Origin: Gammaproteobacteria bacterium
GTDB taxonomy: Bacteria; Pseudomonadota; Gammaproteobacteria; Coxiellales; Coxiellaceae
Reading direction: 5' to 3'
DNA: 64,000 nt
Assembly (NCBI GenBank): GCA_030429175.1
Contig: JAUIDD010000009.1
Span: 1 to 64,000 of the forward strand
Shown: piece by piece, positions 56,991-64,000 of the stretch
Layout of the letters: each line of letters starts with the position of its first letter
Position numbering within the stretch: the first letter of the stretch is position 1
Notes under the pieces: model-generated
Database searches by the model: none
What the model saw: the letters and a program-made list of their open reading frames with translations, nothing else
Told to the model about the DNA's origin: nothing
Made by a program: the position numbers and the translations under genes

Positions 56991-57383
56991 ATGATAAAAA
57001 CAATACTGTCTAGCCTATTCACACTAAGTTGTGTGTCTGCATGCGGCGCTAATGTAGAAAAGCATTTTGATATTAATATACGTGATATATGGGTCCATAG
57101 TATTAAAGGCTTTAGTATCTCACCTAGTCGTGGCCCTGTTATATGTTCGCCCAGTAGTGGCAACTTTAATAATGAAACGTATGACACTGGAATTATTTCA
57201 TGTGTCGATACGCATTACTCGCCAAATGATGCTGTAACAGTCAATTTTGATGGGTACTGCTCTAAAATAAAGTTAGCAGCACTGCATGAAAATGGTACTA
57301 ATGCTTGCTATGTCGTCTCTTCAGCAAGATATTTTGGAAGGGTGTTAATTAGCTGTGATGGAAACTCATATGAGCCTTGCTAA
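56991..57383 (+). CDS. Small putative lipoprotein (130 aa)
   Basis: A short N-terminal signal peptide ends in VSAC (residues 15-18), a lipobox that would give lipidated Cys18. The mature part is beta-rich with several Cys (CSPSSGN, ISCVD, ISCDGNSYEPC) that could pair as disulfides in the periplasm or on the surface. GGGAG ribosome site. It sits where maf lies in E. coli (between rluC and yceD), so it is an accessory insertion. No family recognised. Confidence 0.55.
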   Translation: MIKTILSSLFTLSCVSACGANVEKHFDINIRDIWVHSIKGFSISPSRGPVICSPSSGNFNNETYDTGIISCVDTHYSPNDAVTVNFDGYCSKIKLAALHENGTNACYVVSSARYFGRVLISCDGNSYEPC

Positions 57384-57427
57384 TCTGAAATAGTGCCAAG
57401 TATACGCATCACTAAACGCTATTGTGT

Positions 57428-57456
57428 TTGACAGCAGATAGTCTTCTCGCTAACAT
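57428..57456 (+). promoter_or_regulatory. Promoter of the yceD-rpmF-plsX-fabHD operon
   Basis: Perfect TTGACA (57428-57433), 17-nt spacer and TAACAT (57451-57456). The yceD start lies 29 nt downstream of the -10. Confidence 0.65.
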
Positions 57457-57484
57457 CAGCAGTTTTGGCGGTTAGGGTAATTTT

Positions 57485-57931
57485 ATGGCTTTGCCACAAT
57501 ATATAGATCTCATAGAATATGTCGAACAGCAGCGTAGTATCGATGCTGTGGTGTCGAGTGAATCGCTCGAGCGTCTATCGGAATTATTGGAACAACCGAC
57601 CAAGCAGATTGTGGTAAAACTAGAGTTTGGCAAAGATGCGCAGCAGCGTCGTGTTGTGAGTTGTTATATAGAGGCAATTTTACATGTACAATGTCAGCGC
57701 TGTGGTCAGATGATGTCATTGCCATTGACCGTTAATTCAAAATTATGCATGGTAAAGAACGATGGACAAGCAAAGCAGTTGCCGGTAAATTATGAGCCGC
57801 TTATGGCTTCTGATGTACAAATCGTACCTTTAAACATCATTGAAGAAGAGCTTTTATTGGCAATTCCTATGGTTCCACGCCATATTGAGGCACAATGCCC
57901 GAGCAATTTGACGAAAGATTTGGTACACTAA
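57485..57931 (+). CDS. YceD/DUF177 family protein (148 aa)
   Basis: Conserved small protein of the DUF177 family, implicated in 23S rRNA biogenesis in plants and bacteria. The motif CQRCGQMMSLPL near residues 63-75, and the C-terminal EEELLLAIPMVP and CPSNL, are family landmarks. It is the first gene of the conserved yceD-rpmF-plsX-fabH-fabD operon and lies 60 nt before rpmF. Confidence 0.9.
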   Translation: MALPQYIDLIEYVEQQRSIDAVVSSESLERLSELLEQPTKQIVVKLEFGKDAQQRRVVSCYIEAILHVQCQRCGQMMSLPLTVNSKLCMVKNDGQAKQLPVNYEPLMASDVQIVPLNIIEEELLLAIPMVPRHIEAQCPSNLTKDLVH

Positions 57932-57991
57932 CACATCGAAAATAAGACTGAGCATATTTTAAGCAATATGCTTTTACAGAGGTAAACAAAA

Positions 57992-58186
57992 ATGGCAGTT
58001 CAACAAAATCGTAAAACACGCTCTAAACGCGGTATGCGCCGTGCACATGATGCGTTATCTTCATCAACATTGTCTATAGACTCAACAACAGGTGAAACAC
58101 ACCGTCGACATCACGTCGCACCAGATGGTTTCTACCGCGGTCAAGAAATCATTGATACTAACGACGTCACAGACGACGAAGAGTAA
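57992..58186 (+). CDS. rpmF: 50S ribosomal protein L32 (64 aa)
   Basis: [20 protein letters not shown] is the L32 N-terminus, followed by [23 protein letters not shown] ribosome site. Between yceD and plsX as usual. The four-Cys zinc ribbon found in some L32 proteins is absent, as in other gammaproteobacteria. Confidence 0.96.
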   Translation: MAVQQNRKTRSKRGMRRAHDALSSSTLSIDSTTGETHRRHHVAPDGFYRGQEIIDTNDVTDDEE

Positions 58187-58199
58187 GTATTAATTCCAT

Positions 58200-59228
58200 A
58201 TGGCGATAACGATCTCAATTGATGCAATGGGAGGCGACCACGGTCCACGTGTGATCGTGCCTGCTGCTATTAACGCTTTGCAAAAGCATGCGAGCTTGCA
58301 CGTTATCTTTGTTGGTAAGCAAGAAATATTGCGACCACTCATCGACAAGCATACCCGTGGTAAAATGGAAGATCGTTTGACTTTGGTGCACGCGACAGAA
58401 GTCGTCGAAATGGATGAGTCTCCTTCGCAAGCGCTACGCTATAAGAAAGACTCAGCGATGCGTGTTGCCATTAACCAGGTTAAAGAAGGTAAGGCAGATG
58501 CCTGTGTGTCAGCTGGGAATACGGGCGCTTTGATGGTTACTGCACGTTTTGTGCTGAAGATGATCCCAGGGATCGATCGTCCTGCAATTACAACCCAATT
58601 CCCAACTCGAGGCGGCGGTTCTGTACGTGTGTTAGACCTAGGTGCAAACATCGATTCTAAAGTTGAGAATCTATATCAATTTGCGGTGATGGGTTCAATC
58701 TTATCGCACACAGTTGATGGCATTAAAAAACCAACCGTGGGCTTACTAAACATTGGTGAAGAAGAAATTAAAGGTATTGAGTTGGTTAAGCAAGCAGCAG
58801 AATTATTTGCTGAGTCTGATGTGATCAACTATAAAGGTTTTGTTGAAGGCAACGATATCTTTAACGGTAAGGCAGATGTCATTGTCTGTGATGGCTTTGT
58901 AGGTAATGTGGTTTTAAAATCCTGCGAAGGCCTATCTAAAATGATTAGCCAATTCCTGCGTGAATCATTTCGTCATAATTTATATAGTAAGGTTTTAGGA
59001 CTATTGTGCAAACCGGTGTTGACACGCCTGCGTAACAAAGTAGACCCACGCAAACATAATGGAGCGACATTAGTCGGATTGGATGGAATCGTTGTTAAAA
59101 GCCATGGTGGCGCTGGAATAATGGCATTTCAATCAGCGATTGAAGAGGCGATTATCGAAGTAGAAAATAATCTTCTATCTGAAATCCGTGAAAAGGTGGC
59201 TCACGCACTAAAGGAGAAAGATGCATAA
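58200..59228 (+). CDS. plsX: Phosphate acyltransferase PlsX (342 aa)
   Basis: Converts acyl-ACP to acyl-phosphate for phospholipid synthesis. The start [13 protein letters not shown] is the family signature, with SAGNTGALM and [12 protein letters not shown] motifs. Length matches E. coli (356 aa). It overlaps fabH as TAATG, suggesting translational coupling. Confidence 0.96.
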   Translation: MAITISIDAMGGDHGPRVIVPAAINALQKHASLHVIFVGKQEILRPLIDKHTRGKMEDRLTLVHATEVVEMDESPSQALRYKKDSAMRVAINQVKEGKADACVSAGNTGALMVTARFVLKMIPGIDRPAITTQFPTRGGGSVRVLDLGANIDSKVENLYQFAVMGSILSHTVDGIKKPTVGLLNIGEEEIKGIELVKQAAELFAESDVINYKGFVEGNDIFNGKADVIVCDGFVGNVVLKSCEGLSKMISQFLRESFRHNLYSKVLGLLCKPVLTRLRNKVDPRKHNGATLVGLDGIVVKSHGGAGIMAFQSAIEEAIIEVENNLLSEIREKVAHALKEKDA

Positions 59229-60187
59229 TGCCTTTTGCCAAAATTTCTGGAACTGGGTCTTACTTACCTGAAAAAATTCTAACTAACACCGAGCTCGAAC
59301 AAATGGTGGAAACCACTGACGAGTGGATTATGCAGCGTGTAGGTATTCGCGAGCGTCATTTAATTGGTGATAGTGGTGATACAACTGTTTCTATGGCAGA
59401 ACAAGCCTCACGTGCTGCGATTGAGGCGGCTCATCTCAAACCCAATGATATTGACTTTATTATTGTGGGTACGGCTTCTTCTGATAATACGTTTCCTGGT
59501 GTGGGCTGCATGTTGCAAAAGCGTATTGGTATCGACAACGATTGTCCTGCGTTAGATGTGAACGCGGCGTGTGCGGGTTTTGTATTTGCGTTAAGTATTG
59601 CCGATCAATACATTAAAAGCGGTGTAGCAAAACATGCGCTTGTTGTTGGTGTTGATTCATTATCACCTTTTGTGGATTGGGAAGATCGCGGCACCTGCGT
59701 GTTATTTGGCGATGGTGCGGGTGCTATAGTTTTAAGTGCGTCTGATGAGCCTGGTATTTTTACCACGAATTTGCATTCTGCTGGACGTTATGCAGACCTA
59801 CTTTATGCGCGCAATAAAATGTGGGACCACGATGAAACCCACTTTATCAAAATGGATGGACGAGAAGTATTTAAAGTCGCGGTCACAAAGCTCGACGAAA
59901 TTGTTGATGAAACACTTGAAAAAGCTGGGATGCAAAAATCAGATATTGATTGGTTGATTCCCCATCAAGCCAATGCACGTATTATTCAAGCAGTTGCCAA
60001 ACGTTTAAATTTACCGATGGATCGTGTGGTATTTACCATAGAAGAGCACGGTAATACGTCTGCTGCTTCAGTGCCATTGGCGTTAGATGTCGCAGTCAGA
60101 CGCAATCAAATCAAACGTGGCGAAGTACTGATGTTAGAGGCCTTCGGTGGCGGTTTGACATGGGGTTCGGCACTGGTTAAATATTAA
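59228..60187 (+). CDS. fabH: 3-oxoacyl-ACP synthase III FabH (319 aa)
   Basis: Starts fatty-acid synthesis by condensing acetyl-CoA with malonyl-ACP. The catalytic Cys is in VNAACAGF (near 112), His in PHQANARI and Asn in [13 protein letters not shown]. Length and start ([17 protein letters not shown]) are typical. Confidence 0.96.
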   Translation: MPFAKISGTGSYLPEKILTNTELEQMVETTDEWIMQRVGIRERHLIGDSGDTTVSMAEQASRAAIEAAHLKPNDIDFIIVGTASSDNTFPGVGCMLQKRIGIDNDCPALDVNAACAGFVFALSIADQYIKSGVAKHALVVGVDSLSPFVDWEDRGTCVLFGDGAGAIVLSASDEPGIFTTNLHSAGRYADLLYARNKMWDHDETHFIKMDGREVFKVAVTKLDEIVDETLEKAGMQKSDIDWLIPHQANARIIQAVAKRLNLPMDRVVFTIEEHGNTSAASVPLALDVAVRRNQIKRGEVLMLEAFGGGLTWGSALVKY

Positions 60188-60260
60188 TTACTGTCATTTC
60201 GCACGCTCGATAGCGTCATCCCGGCCAACGAGTCGGAATCTATTAAAATAGGAATTTTAT
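60188..60260 (+). repeat. Possible degenerate dispersed repeat between fabH and fabD
   Basis: The segment containing GTCATCCCGG...CGGAATCT resembles the palindromic GTCATCCC/GGGATCT-type repeats common in bacterial genomes, but its arms are imperfect and no second copy is seen in the window. It is the only unusual thing in this 73-nt gap. Confidence 0.3.
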
Positions 60261-61163
60261 ATGTACAATTCAAAAGCTTTTGTATTTCCAGGGCAGGGTT
60301 CACAGTCTGTTGGTATGTTAACTGATATTGCGGAAAAACATCCTGAAGTTATCAACTTGTATAAAGAGGCGAGTCAAATTTTAGGCTATGATTTATGGGC
60401 GATTGTGATTAGTGGTCCTGAAGAAAAATTGAATCAAACCGAATTTACTCAGCCGGCATTGCTGGTTGCTGATGTGGCATTGTGGCGCATTTGGTGTAAA
60501 CAAAATAAGTCACGCCCCAGTTATTTTGCTGGACATAGTCTAGGAGAATTTTCAGCGTTAGTCTGCGCTGATGCAATTGTATTTGACGATGCGGTAAACC
60601 TTGTTGCCACCCGTGGACGTTTAATGCAAAAAGCGGTACCTGAGGGCAAAGGTGCGATGGCAGCGATTATCGGTTTGGATAATGATGTAGTTAAAGTATT
60701 ATGCGAGAAGGCTTCAGAAGGTGAAATTTGTGCGCCAGCAAATTATAATTCTGTCGGTCAAGTCGTGATTGCAGGAGCTGCTGCTGCAGTTGATCGTGCT
60801 GTGGCACTTGCAAAGCCTGCAGGCGCAAAAATTGCTAAGCGTATTCCAGTTAGTGTGCCATCACATTGTGCGTTAATGCAGTCGGCGGCTGATGGCTTAG
60901 CCAAAGTATTGGCTGACGTTAAAATTATGGCGCCACTGATTCCTGTGATTCAAAACGTCGACGCTCAGGCACATGATGATGTCGACATTATTCGCAAAAA
61001 TTTAATCGCGCAATTAACTGAACCAGTGTTATGGGTGCAAACCATTCAAAAAATGCAATCACTCGGGGTTAGCGAAATTACCGAATGTGGCCCTGGGCGT
61101 GTATTAAGTGGTTTAATCAAGCGTATTTCGCGCGACATAATAGTACAGCCTATCGCAGTATGA
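60261..61163 (+). CDS. fabD: Malonyl-CoA:ACP transacylase FabD (300 aa)
   Basis: Loads malonate on ACP. FPGQGSQSVGM near the N-terminus, catalytic Ser in GHSLGEFSAL (near residue 92) and His in SVPSHCALM are visible. AGGA ribosome site. It is followed by accessory genes instead of fabG. Confidence 0.96.
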   Translation: MYNSKAFVFPGQGSQSVGMLTDIAEKHPEVINLYKEASQILGYDLWAIVISGPEEKLNQTEFTQPALLVADVALWRIWCKQNKSRPSYFAGHSLGEFSALVCADAIVFDDAVNLVATRGRLMQKAVPEGKGAMAAIIGLDNDVVKVLCEKASEGEICAPANYNSVGQVVIAGAAAAVDRAVALAKPAGAKIAKRIPVSVPSHCALMQSAADGLAKVLADVKIMAPLIPVIQNVDAQAHDDVDIIRKNLIAQLTEPVLWVQTIQKMQSLGVSEITECGPGRVLSGLIKRISRDIIVQPIAV

Positions 61164-61164
61164 A

Positions 61165-61202
61165 AAAAGTAATAGCATCTGCAATTCGATGCCATCACTT
61201 TT
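61165..61202 (+). terminator. Hairpin with T tract after fabD
   Basis: AAAAGTAATAGCATC pairs with GATGCCATCACTTTT at 13 of 15 positions around an 8-nt loop, beginning at the fabD stop; the tract ends in four T. It would end the yceD-fabD transcript before the accessory genes. Confidence 0.55.
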
Positions 61203-61218
61203 GAACATTAGACAGTGT

Positions 61219-61545
61219 CTAGTTTGGTGTAGCGCCATCATGTATTTTTTTGTCATCTTTTTCAAAATTATTTATAAAATGTATTGATGTTACAGCAAAA
61301 ATTCCAGTTAAAACTATTTCTGGTTGGCGCTCAAAAATATTTAAAGTGCAAAGTCCCGCTGTGAAGGCTGGTATGGCGCCTAAAAAGCAAGTTGATATGT
61401 TAGTTGCTATTTCTTTTTCCTCTTGCTCTTTTTCTTTAACACGAAATACAGTTGGTATTTTTTTATATAGAGCATGTTCTATTTGCAAGGCTTCAAGAGC
61501 TGCTATGGCAAATACAGCAAATCTTATAATATTATTAGATTCCAT
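61219..61545 (-). CDS. Small membrane protein, unknown (108 aa)
   Basis: Two or three hydrophobic segments (about 8-24, 52-68 and 74-90) separated by a Glu/Lys-rich loop (KEKEQEEKEIA), so probably a small inner-membrane or host-membrane-targeted protein. GGAG ribosome site and a sigma70-like promoter upstream. No family recognised. It is part of the accessory insert between fabD and fabG. Confidence 0.55.
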   Translation of the reverse strand: MESNNIIRFAVFAIAALEALQIEHALYKKIPTVFRVKEKEQEEKEIATNISTCFLGAIPAFTAGLCTLNIFERQPEIVLTGIFAVTSIHFINNFEKDDKKIHDGATPN

Positions 61546-61583
61546 TATTTGTCTCCATTTTAAAATTGAAAGATAAAGATCGA

Positions 61584-61611
61584 ATTATAGCTTGGCGACA
61601 AATAGTTACAA
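61584..61611 (-). promoter_or_regulatory. Promoter of the 108-aa membrane protein
   Basis: Minus strand: TTGTAA (61611-61606), 16-nt spacer, perfect TATAAT (61589-61584). Confidence 0.6.
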
Positions 61612-61664
61612 TACGTATAAACTTCTGTATTTTAGTGAATCTTAACTTTGGCGGCATATGTTAT

Positions 61665-62356
61665 TTAGAATTCGTAATACGCTCCAAATAGTACTAGATT
61701 CAAAGGATAGAGATTATTTGCTGATTGCTTAAGTGAGAAGCGGCGATAAGCGGTATAGAGTGCGACATCCCAAGCATTAATATTTTGAACGATGCCGCCA
61801 CCATAGCTGGTAGCACGATCTTTATTTTGTGAGAAGTCATAGTAGGGTGCAAAGTCAACAGCAAAAGCAGTTAAGCCAAGGCTAAAGATTTTACGTTCAT
61901 AGCTAGGTTTAACATAGAAGTAGGCGGGGTTATCGCGATTGTTTTCTTTAGCAAATAACATGCCGCCTGCACCACTTAAGGCAATACCGGAATGAAATAA
62001 TACCGATGCTGATCCTTTAACGACGTTACCATGTGCAGTTGTGTTATTATTACCAACACTTTTAGGTGTCGTAGCGCACGCGAGATAAATACACTTCACC
62101 ATCGAGTGGATTAATAACATTGGCAATCTTGACCCAGATCTGCGGATGGATTTACTTGGAAGGCGAGTTTTAAACGACTCCCAACTTTCCAGTTGGAAGT
62201 GGCGTGCACGACGGTATCGAAGTGGAGGAGGTTTTCATTAACAGAGTTTGTACCAAAGAATAATTGATCACGTTTCCCATCATCAACATACATTGATAGC
62301 AAATCAACATTACCATAAATGGCTAGAGCGGCTTTATCTATTGCCGGCAGACCTAT
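61665..62356 (-). pseudogene. Decayed outer-membrane porin
   Basis: Conceptual translation gives porin-like pieces in three different frames: AIYGNVDLLSMYVDDGKRD then HATSNWKVGSRLKLAFQVN in the first, WVKIANVINPLDGEVYLSRV in a second, and SYGGGIVQNINAWDVALYTA with a C-terminal Phe (GAYYEF) in the third. An in-frame TAG stops extension at the 5' end and no ATG is present there. At least two frameshifts are needed, and the middle third seems lost compared with ~350-400 aa porins. It is therefore a pseudogene, recently enough decayed to be read. Confidence 0.8.
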
Positions 62357-62439
62357 CTACTTGATTAATATTTTATTCAGATGGTAACCGTATGATTTTA
62401 AGATTTGCAGTGCTAATAAGCCTGTGAAAATGACATATA

Positions 62440-62472
62440 TTTAATATTGTTTTAATTTCGATCATGTATTGT
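62440..62472 (+). promoter_or_regulatory. PmrA-like box and -10 for the HAD-like gene
   Basis: Half-sites TTTAATATT (62440-62448) and TTTAATTTC (62451-62459) separated by GT, then 7 nt and TATTGT (62467-62472). The start codon is 38 nt further on. The first half-site is the closest to the Legionella consensus in this window. Confidence 0.65.
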
Positions 62473-62510
62473 GCGGGCTACAAAATAGTAAGTCAAGAGA
62501 GGTATATAAA

Positions 62511-63152
62511 ATGCGCGAGGGTATTGTAGTTAAAGCTATTATTGCTGATTATGATGGGGCATTTGGGTTTATGTTTCATAGATTACTTCGTAGTACATCA
62601 CAAAGCCTCACTGTTCAAGCAAATAAGAACAAAGTGATTGGTGTTGTCAAAAAAATTAACTCACGTATAAGCAATGATCTAGAGGGGGCAGATGTCGTTG
62701 AGTTTTATAACGGTTCGATTAGGCAGACCGAGCGTATAGATAAATTTAACCAAGAGCACAATGATCAGGTTGGATTATGTTTGGAAAATTTTCCTAAGTT
62801 ATGCGATGAACGTGGTTGGAATTATAATAAAGATATCGTTAATAAATATCATACTGGTAGATTTAAATCTCCGATACTTCAGAAACAGCTTGACCACTTG
62901 CGTCAAATGCATGCGGATAAAGGACACATTGAAGTGTTTTTTTATGATGATGATCATAATGATGAGCTGTTCAGCGAATTAGAAAAAAATATCGATATGC
63001 CTCATAATATGACATTAACTATGGTTAAATTTGACGGATACACGGGTATTACATGTATTGAACAAGAAGATAAATATCTATATACGTATCTGGCTTTAGA
63101 GGGACCAGAAACATTAATGGAAAGCTCTATATCAGAATGCACTCTGCTTTAA
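62511..63152 (+). CDS. HAD-like orphan protein, effector candidate (213 aa)
   Basis: HAD-superfamily-like features: motif I DYDG (Asp13, Asp15) preceded by a hydrophobic strand, YNGS (Ser69) as a possible motif II, Lys119 in RFKSPIL as a possible motif III, and FFYDDDHND (146-148) as motif IV. The last 25 residues are Glu/Ser-rich with a hydrophobic end (EGPETLMESS then CTLL), the kind of tail found in type IVB effectors. The ATG at 62511 has a GAGAGG site; an earlier in-frame start at 62469 would fall in the promoter. Substrate and phosphatase activity are unknown. Confidence 0.6.
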   Translation: MREGIVVKAIIADYDGAFGFMFHRLLRSTSQSLTVQANKNKVIGVVKKINSRISNDLEGADVVEFYNGSIRQTERIDKFNQEHNDQVGLCLENFPKLCDERGWNYNKDIVNKYHTGRFKSPILQKQLDHLRQMHADKGHIEVFFYDDDHNDELFSELEKNIDMPHNMTLTMVKFDGYTGITCIEQEDKYLYTYLALEGPETLMESSISECTLL

Positions 63153-63163
63153 GAGATAGCATA

Positions 63164-63172
63164 TGTTATGAT
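63164..63172 (+). promoter_or_regulatory. Extended -10 promoter before fabG
   Basis: TGT then TATGAT, 30 nt before the fabG start. fabG probably needs its own promoter because it is separated from fabD. Confidence 0.4.
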
Positions 63173-63202
63173 ATGCGCTCTATTCAATGAGGAGCGCAAA
63201 AA

Positions 63203-63946
63203 ATGAGTAATGATCAAAAAATAGCATTAGTTACTGGTGCTAGTCGTGGCATTGGCCGTGCAATTACGATGACTTTGGGGCAGCAGGGTATGACGGTTAT
63301 GGGTACGGCTACCAGTGAAAAGGGTAGTGATGCGATTACAGCTTATTTAAAAGAAGCGGGCATTAGTGGTCGCGGTTATGTGTTAAATGTGTGTGACGAT
63401 GATGATGTGACACAAGTCTTTAAAAAAATCACAGCAGACTATGCAGCACCTGATGTATTAGTGAATAATGCAGCGATTACTCAGGATAATTTATTTTTAC
63501 GTATGAAGCCAGATCAATGGGATGCAGTAATTAATACCAACCTAAACTCTGTCTATCGCATGACAAAAGCCTGCGTGCGTAGCATGTTTAAAAACCGTTG
63601 GGGACGTGTAATAACAATTACATCGGTCGTGGGAGTTGCTGGTAATCCTGGTCAAGCAAACTATTGTGCTGCAAAGGCAGGTGTGATTGGTTTAACAAAA
63701 TCCTTGGCACAAGAGATGGCTGCTAAAAACATCACATTTAATACTGTTGCACCAGGTTTTATCAGTACCGATATGACTGATGCATTAAATGAGCAGCAAA
63801 AAGAAGCGATTTTAGGGCAAATTCCGATGAAGCGGATGGGTGATCCAAAAGATATTGCAGATGCGGTTGCTTTTTTGGCATCTGACCAGGCAGGTTACAT
63901 CACTGGTCAAACCCTACACGTTAATGGTGGCATGTATATGGTCTAG
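63203..63946 (+). CDS. fabG: 3-oxoacyl-ACP reductase FabG (247 aa)
   Basis: Short-chain dehydrogenase that reduces 3-oxoacyl-ACP with NADPH. The cofactor loop GASRGIG is near the N-terminus, NNAAITQD is the family motif, and the catalytic Ser-Tyr-Lys set lies in TSVVGVAGNPGQANYCAAKAG. Length matches E. coli FabG (244 aa). The C-terminal GQTLHVNGGMYM is typical. AGGAG ribosome site. acpP probably follows outside the window. Confidence 0.96.
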   Translation: MSNDQKIALVTGASRGIGRAITMTLGQQGMTVMGTATSEKGSDAITAYLKEAGISGRGYVLNVCDDDDVTQVFKKITADYAAPDVLVNNAAITQDNLFLRMKPDQWDAVINTNLNSVYRMTKACVRSMFKNRWGRVITITSVVGVAGNPGQANYCAAKAGVIGLTKSLAQEMAAKNITFNTVAPGFISTDMTDALNEQQKEAILGQIPMKRMGDPKDIADAVAFLASDQAGYITGQTLHVNGGMYMV

Positions 63947-64000
63947 CTAAGCGCTGTTTAATAAATAAACAGTTGCGCTAACTTATTTGTTATTTCATGA

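Noticed and set aside
60188-60260. GTCATCCCGG-type palindrome as a bona fide dispersed element
   Set aside because: Only one degenerate copy is visible in this window, so it is listed as a low-confidence feature and not as a finding.
61630-61662. A fifth PmrA-like spacing on the plus strand (CTTAACTTT, 7 nt, TATGTT)
   Set aside because: Its first half-site is poor (TTTTAGTGA) and no plus-strand gene follows; the DNA downstream is the minus-strand porin pseudogene.

Overview
This window looks like the chromosome of an AT-rich gammaproteobacterium, probably a host-associated member of the Legionellales (Legionella/Coxiella relatives). The inference rests on canonical gammaproteobacterial gene blocks (thrS-infC-rpmI-rplT-pheST-ihfA-merR; rne/rluC-yceD-rpmF-plsX-fabHDG; comEC-msbA-lpxK; Trm112-kdsB). 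These blocks are interleaved with large, unrecognised, effector-like genes, and several of those genes carry promoter elements resembling the PmrA box of Legionella and Coxiella. No Dot/Icm structural genes, 16S rRNA or other decisive taxonomic markers are present, so the placement is an inference.

Layout. 0-6.7 kb: a convergent EamA-type transporter and a tightly coupled five-gene minus-strand operon (HemN-like radical SAM enzyme, TrmO-like protein, Cys/Met-metabolism PLP enzyme, PrpF-like isomerase, membrane protein). It looks like an uncharacterised small-molecule pathway. 6.9-13.4 kb: two converging membrane/TPR-like proteins of 1663 and 492 aa. 13.4-16.3 kb: an alpha/beta hydrolase, a perfect 29-bp inverted repeat, an AAA/DUF4143 ATPase and a small kinase-like protein. 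16.4-22.4 kb: envelope genes (lipid A acyltransferase, ComEC, MsbA, LpxK). 22.4-27.7 kb: fatty-acid activation and oxidation (FadE, FadD) and an MFS transporter. 27.8-29.4 kb: a 2TM protein and IspG. 29.4-34.5 kb: effector-like genes, acetoacetyl-CoA synthetase and tRNA-Val, with three PmrA-like promoters. 34.5-42.7 kb: the thrS to merR translation block, with infC starting at AUU. 42.8-51.1 kb: a P-loop kinase, gene remnants, and a two-gene cassette encoding a 298-aa protein and an 1818-aa GTPase/SecA-like ATPase fusion. The cassette is bracketed by a 113-bp direct repeat of the 3' end of a dienelactone hydrolase gene. 51.1-53.2 kb: tRNA-Pro, Trm112-like protein, KdsB and an orphan. 53.3-64 kb: RNase E, RluC, then the yceD-rpmF-plsX-fabH-fabD operon. 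fabG is separated from fabD by about 2 kb of accessory DNA that includes a decayed porin and a HAD-like effector candidate with a fourth PmrA-like promoter.

How they fit together. Housekeeping genes supply lipid A (LpxL-type acyltransferase, LpxK, MsbA, KdsB), fatty acids (PlsX, FabH, FabD, FabG), isoprenoids (IspG), translation and RNA decay. Accessory genes sit at the seams of these operons, often converging on a core gene with 14-18 bp 3' overlaps. The four PmrA-like elements share the same internal geometry (9-nt half-site, 2-nt gap, 9-nt half-site, 7 nt, -10 hexamer), which suggests the scattered effector-like genes are one regulon. The most unusual items are the GTPase/SecA-like fusion cassette with its flanking repeat, the shared promoter architecture, and the radical SAM/TrmO-like/PLP/PrpF-like operon.
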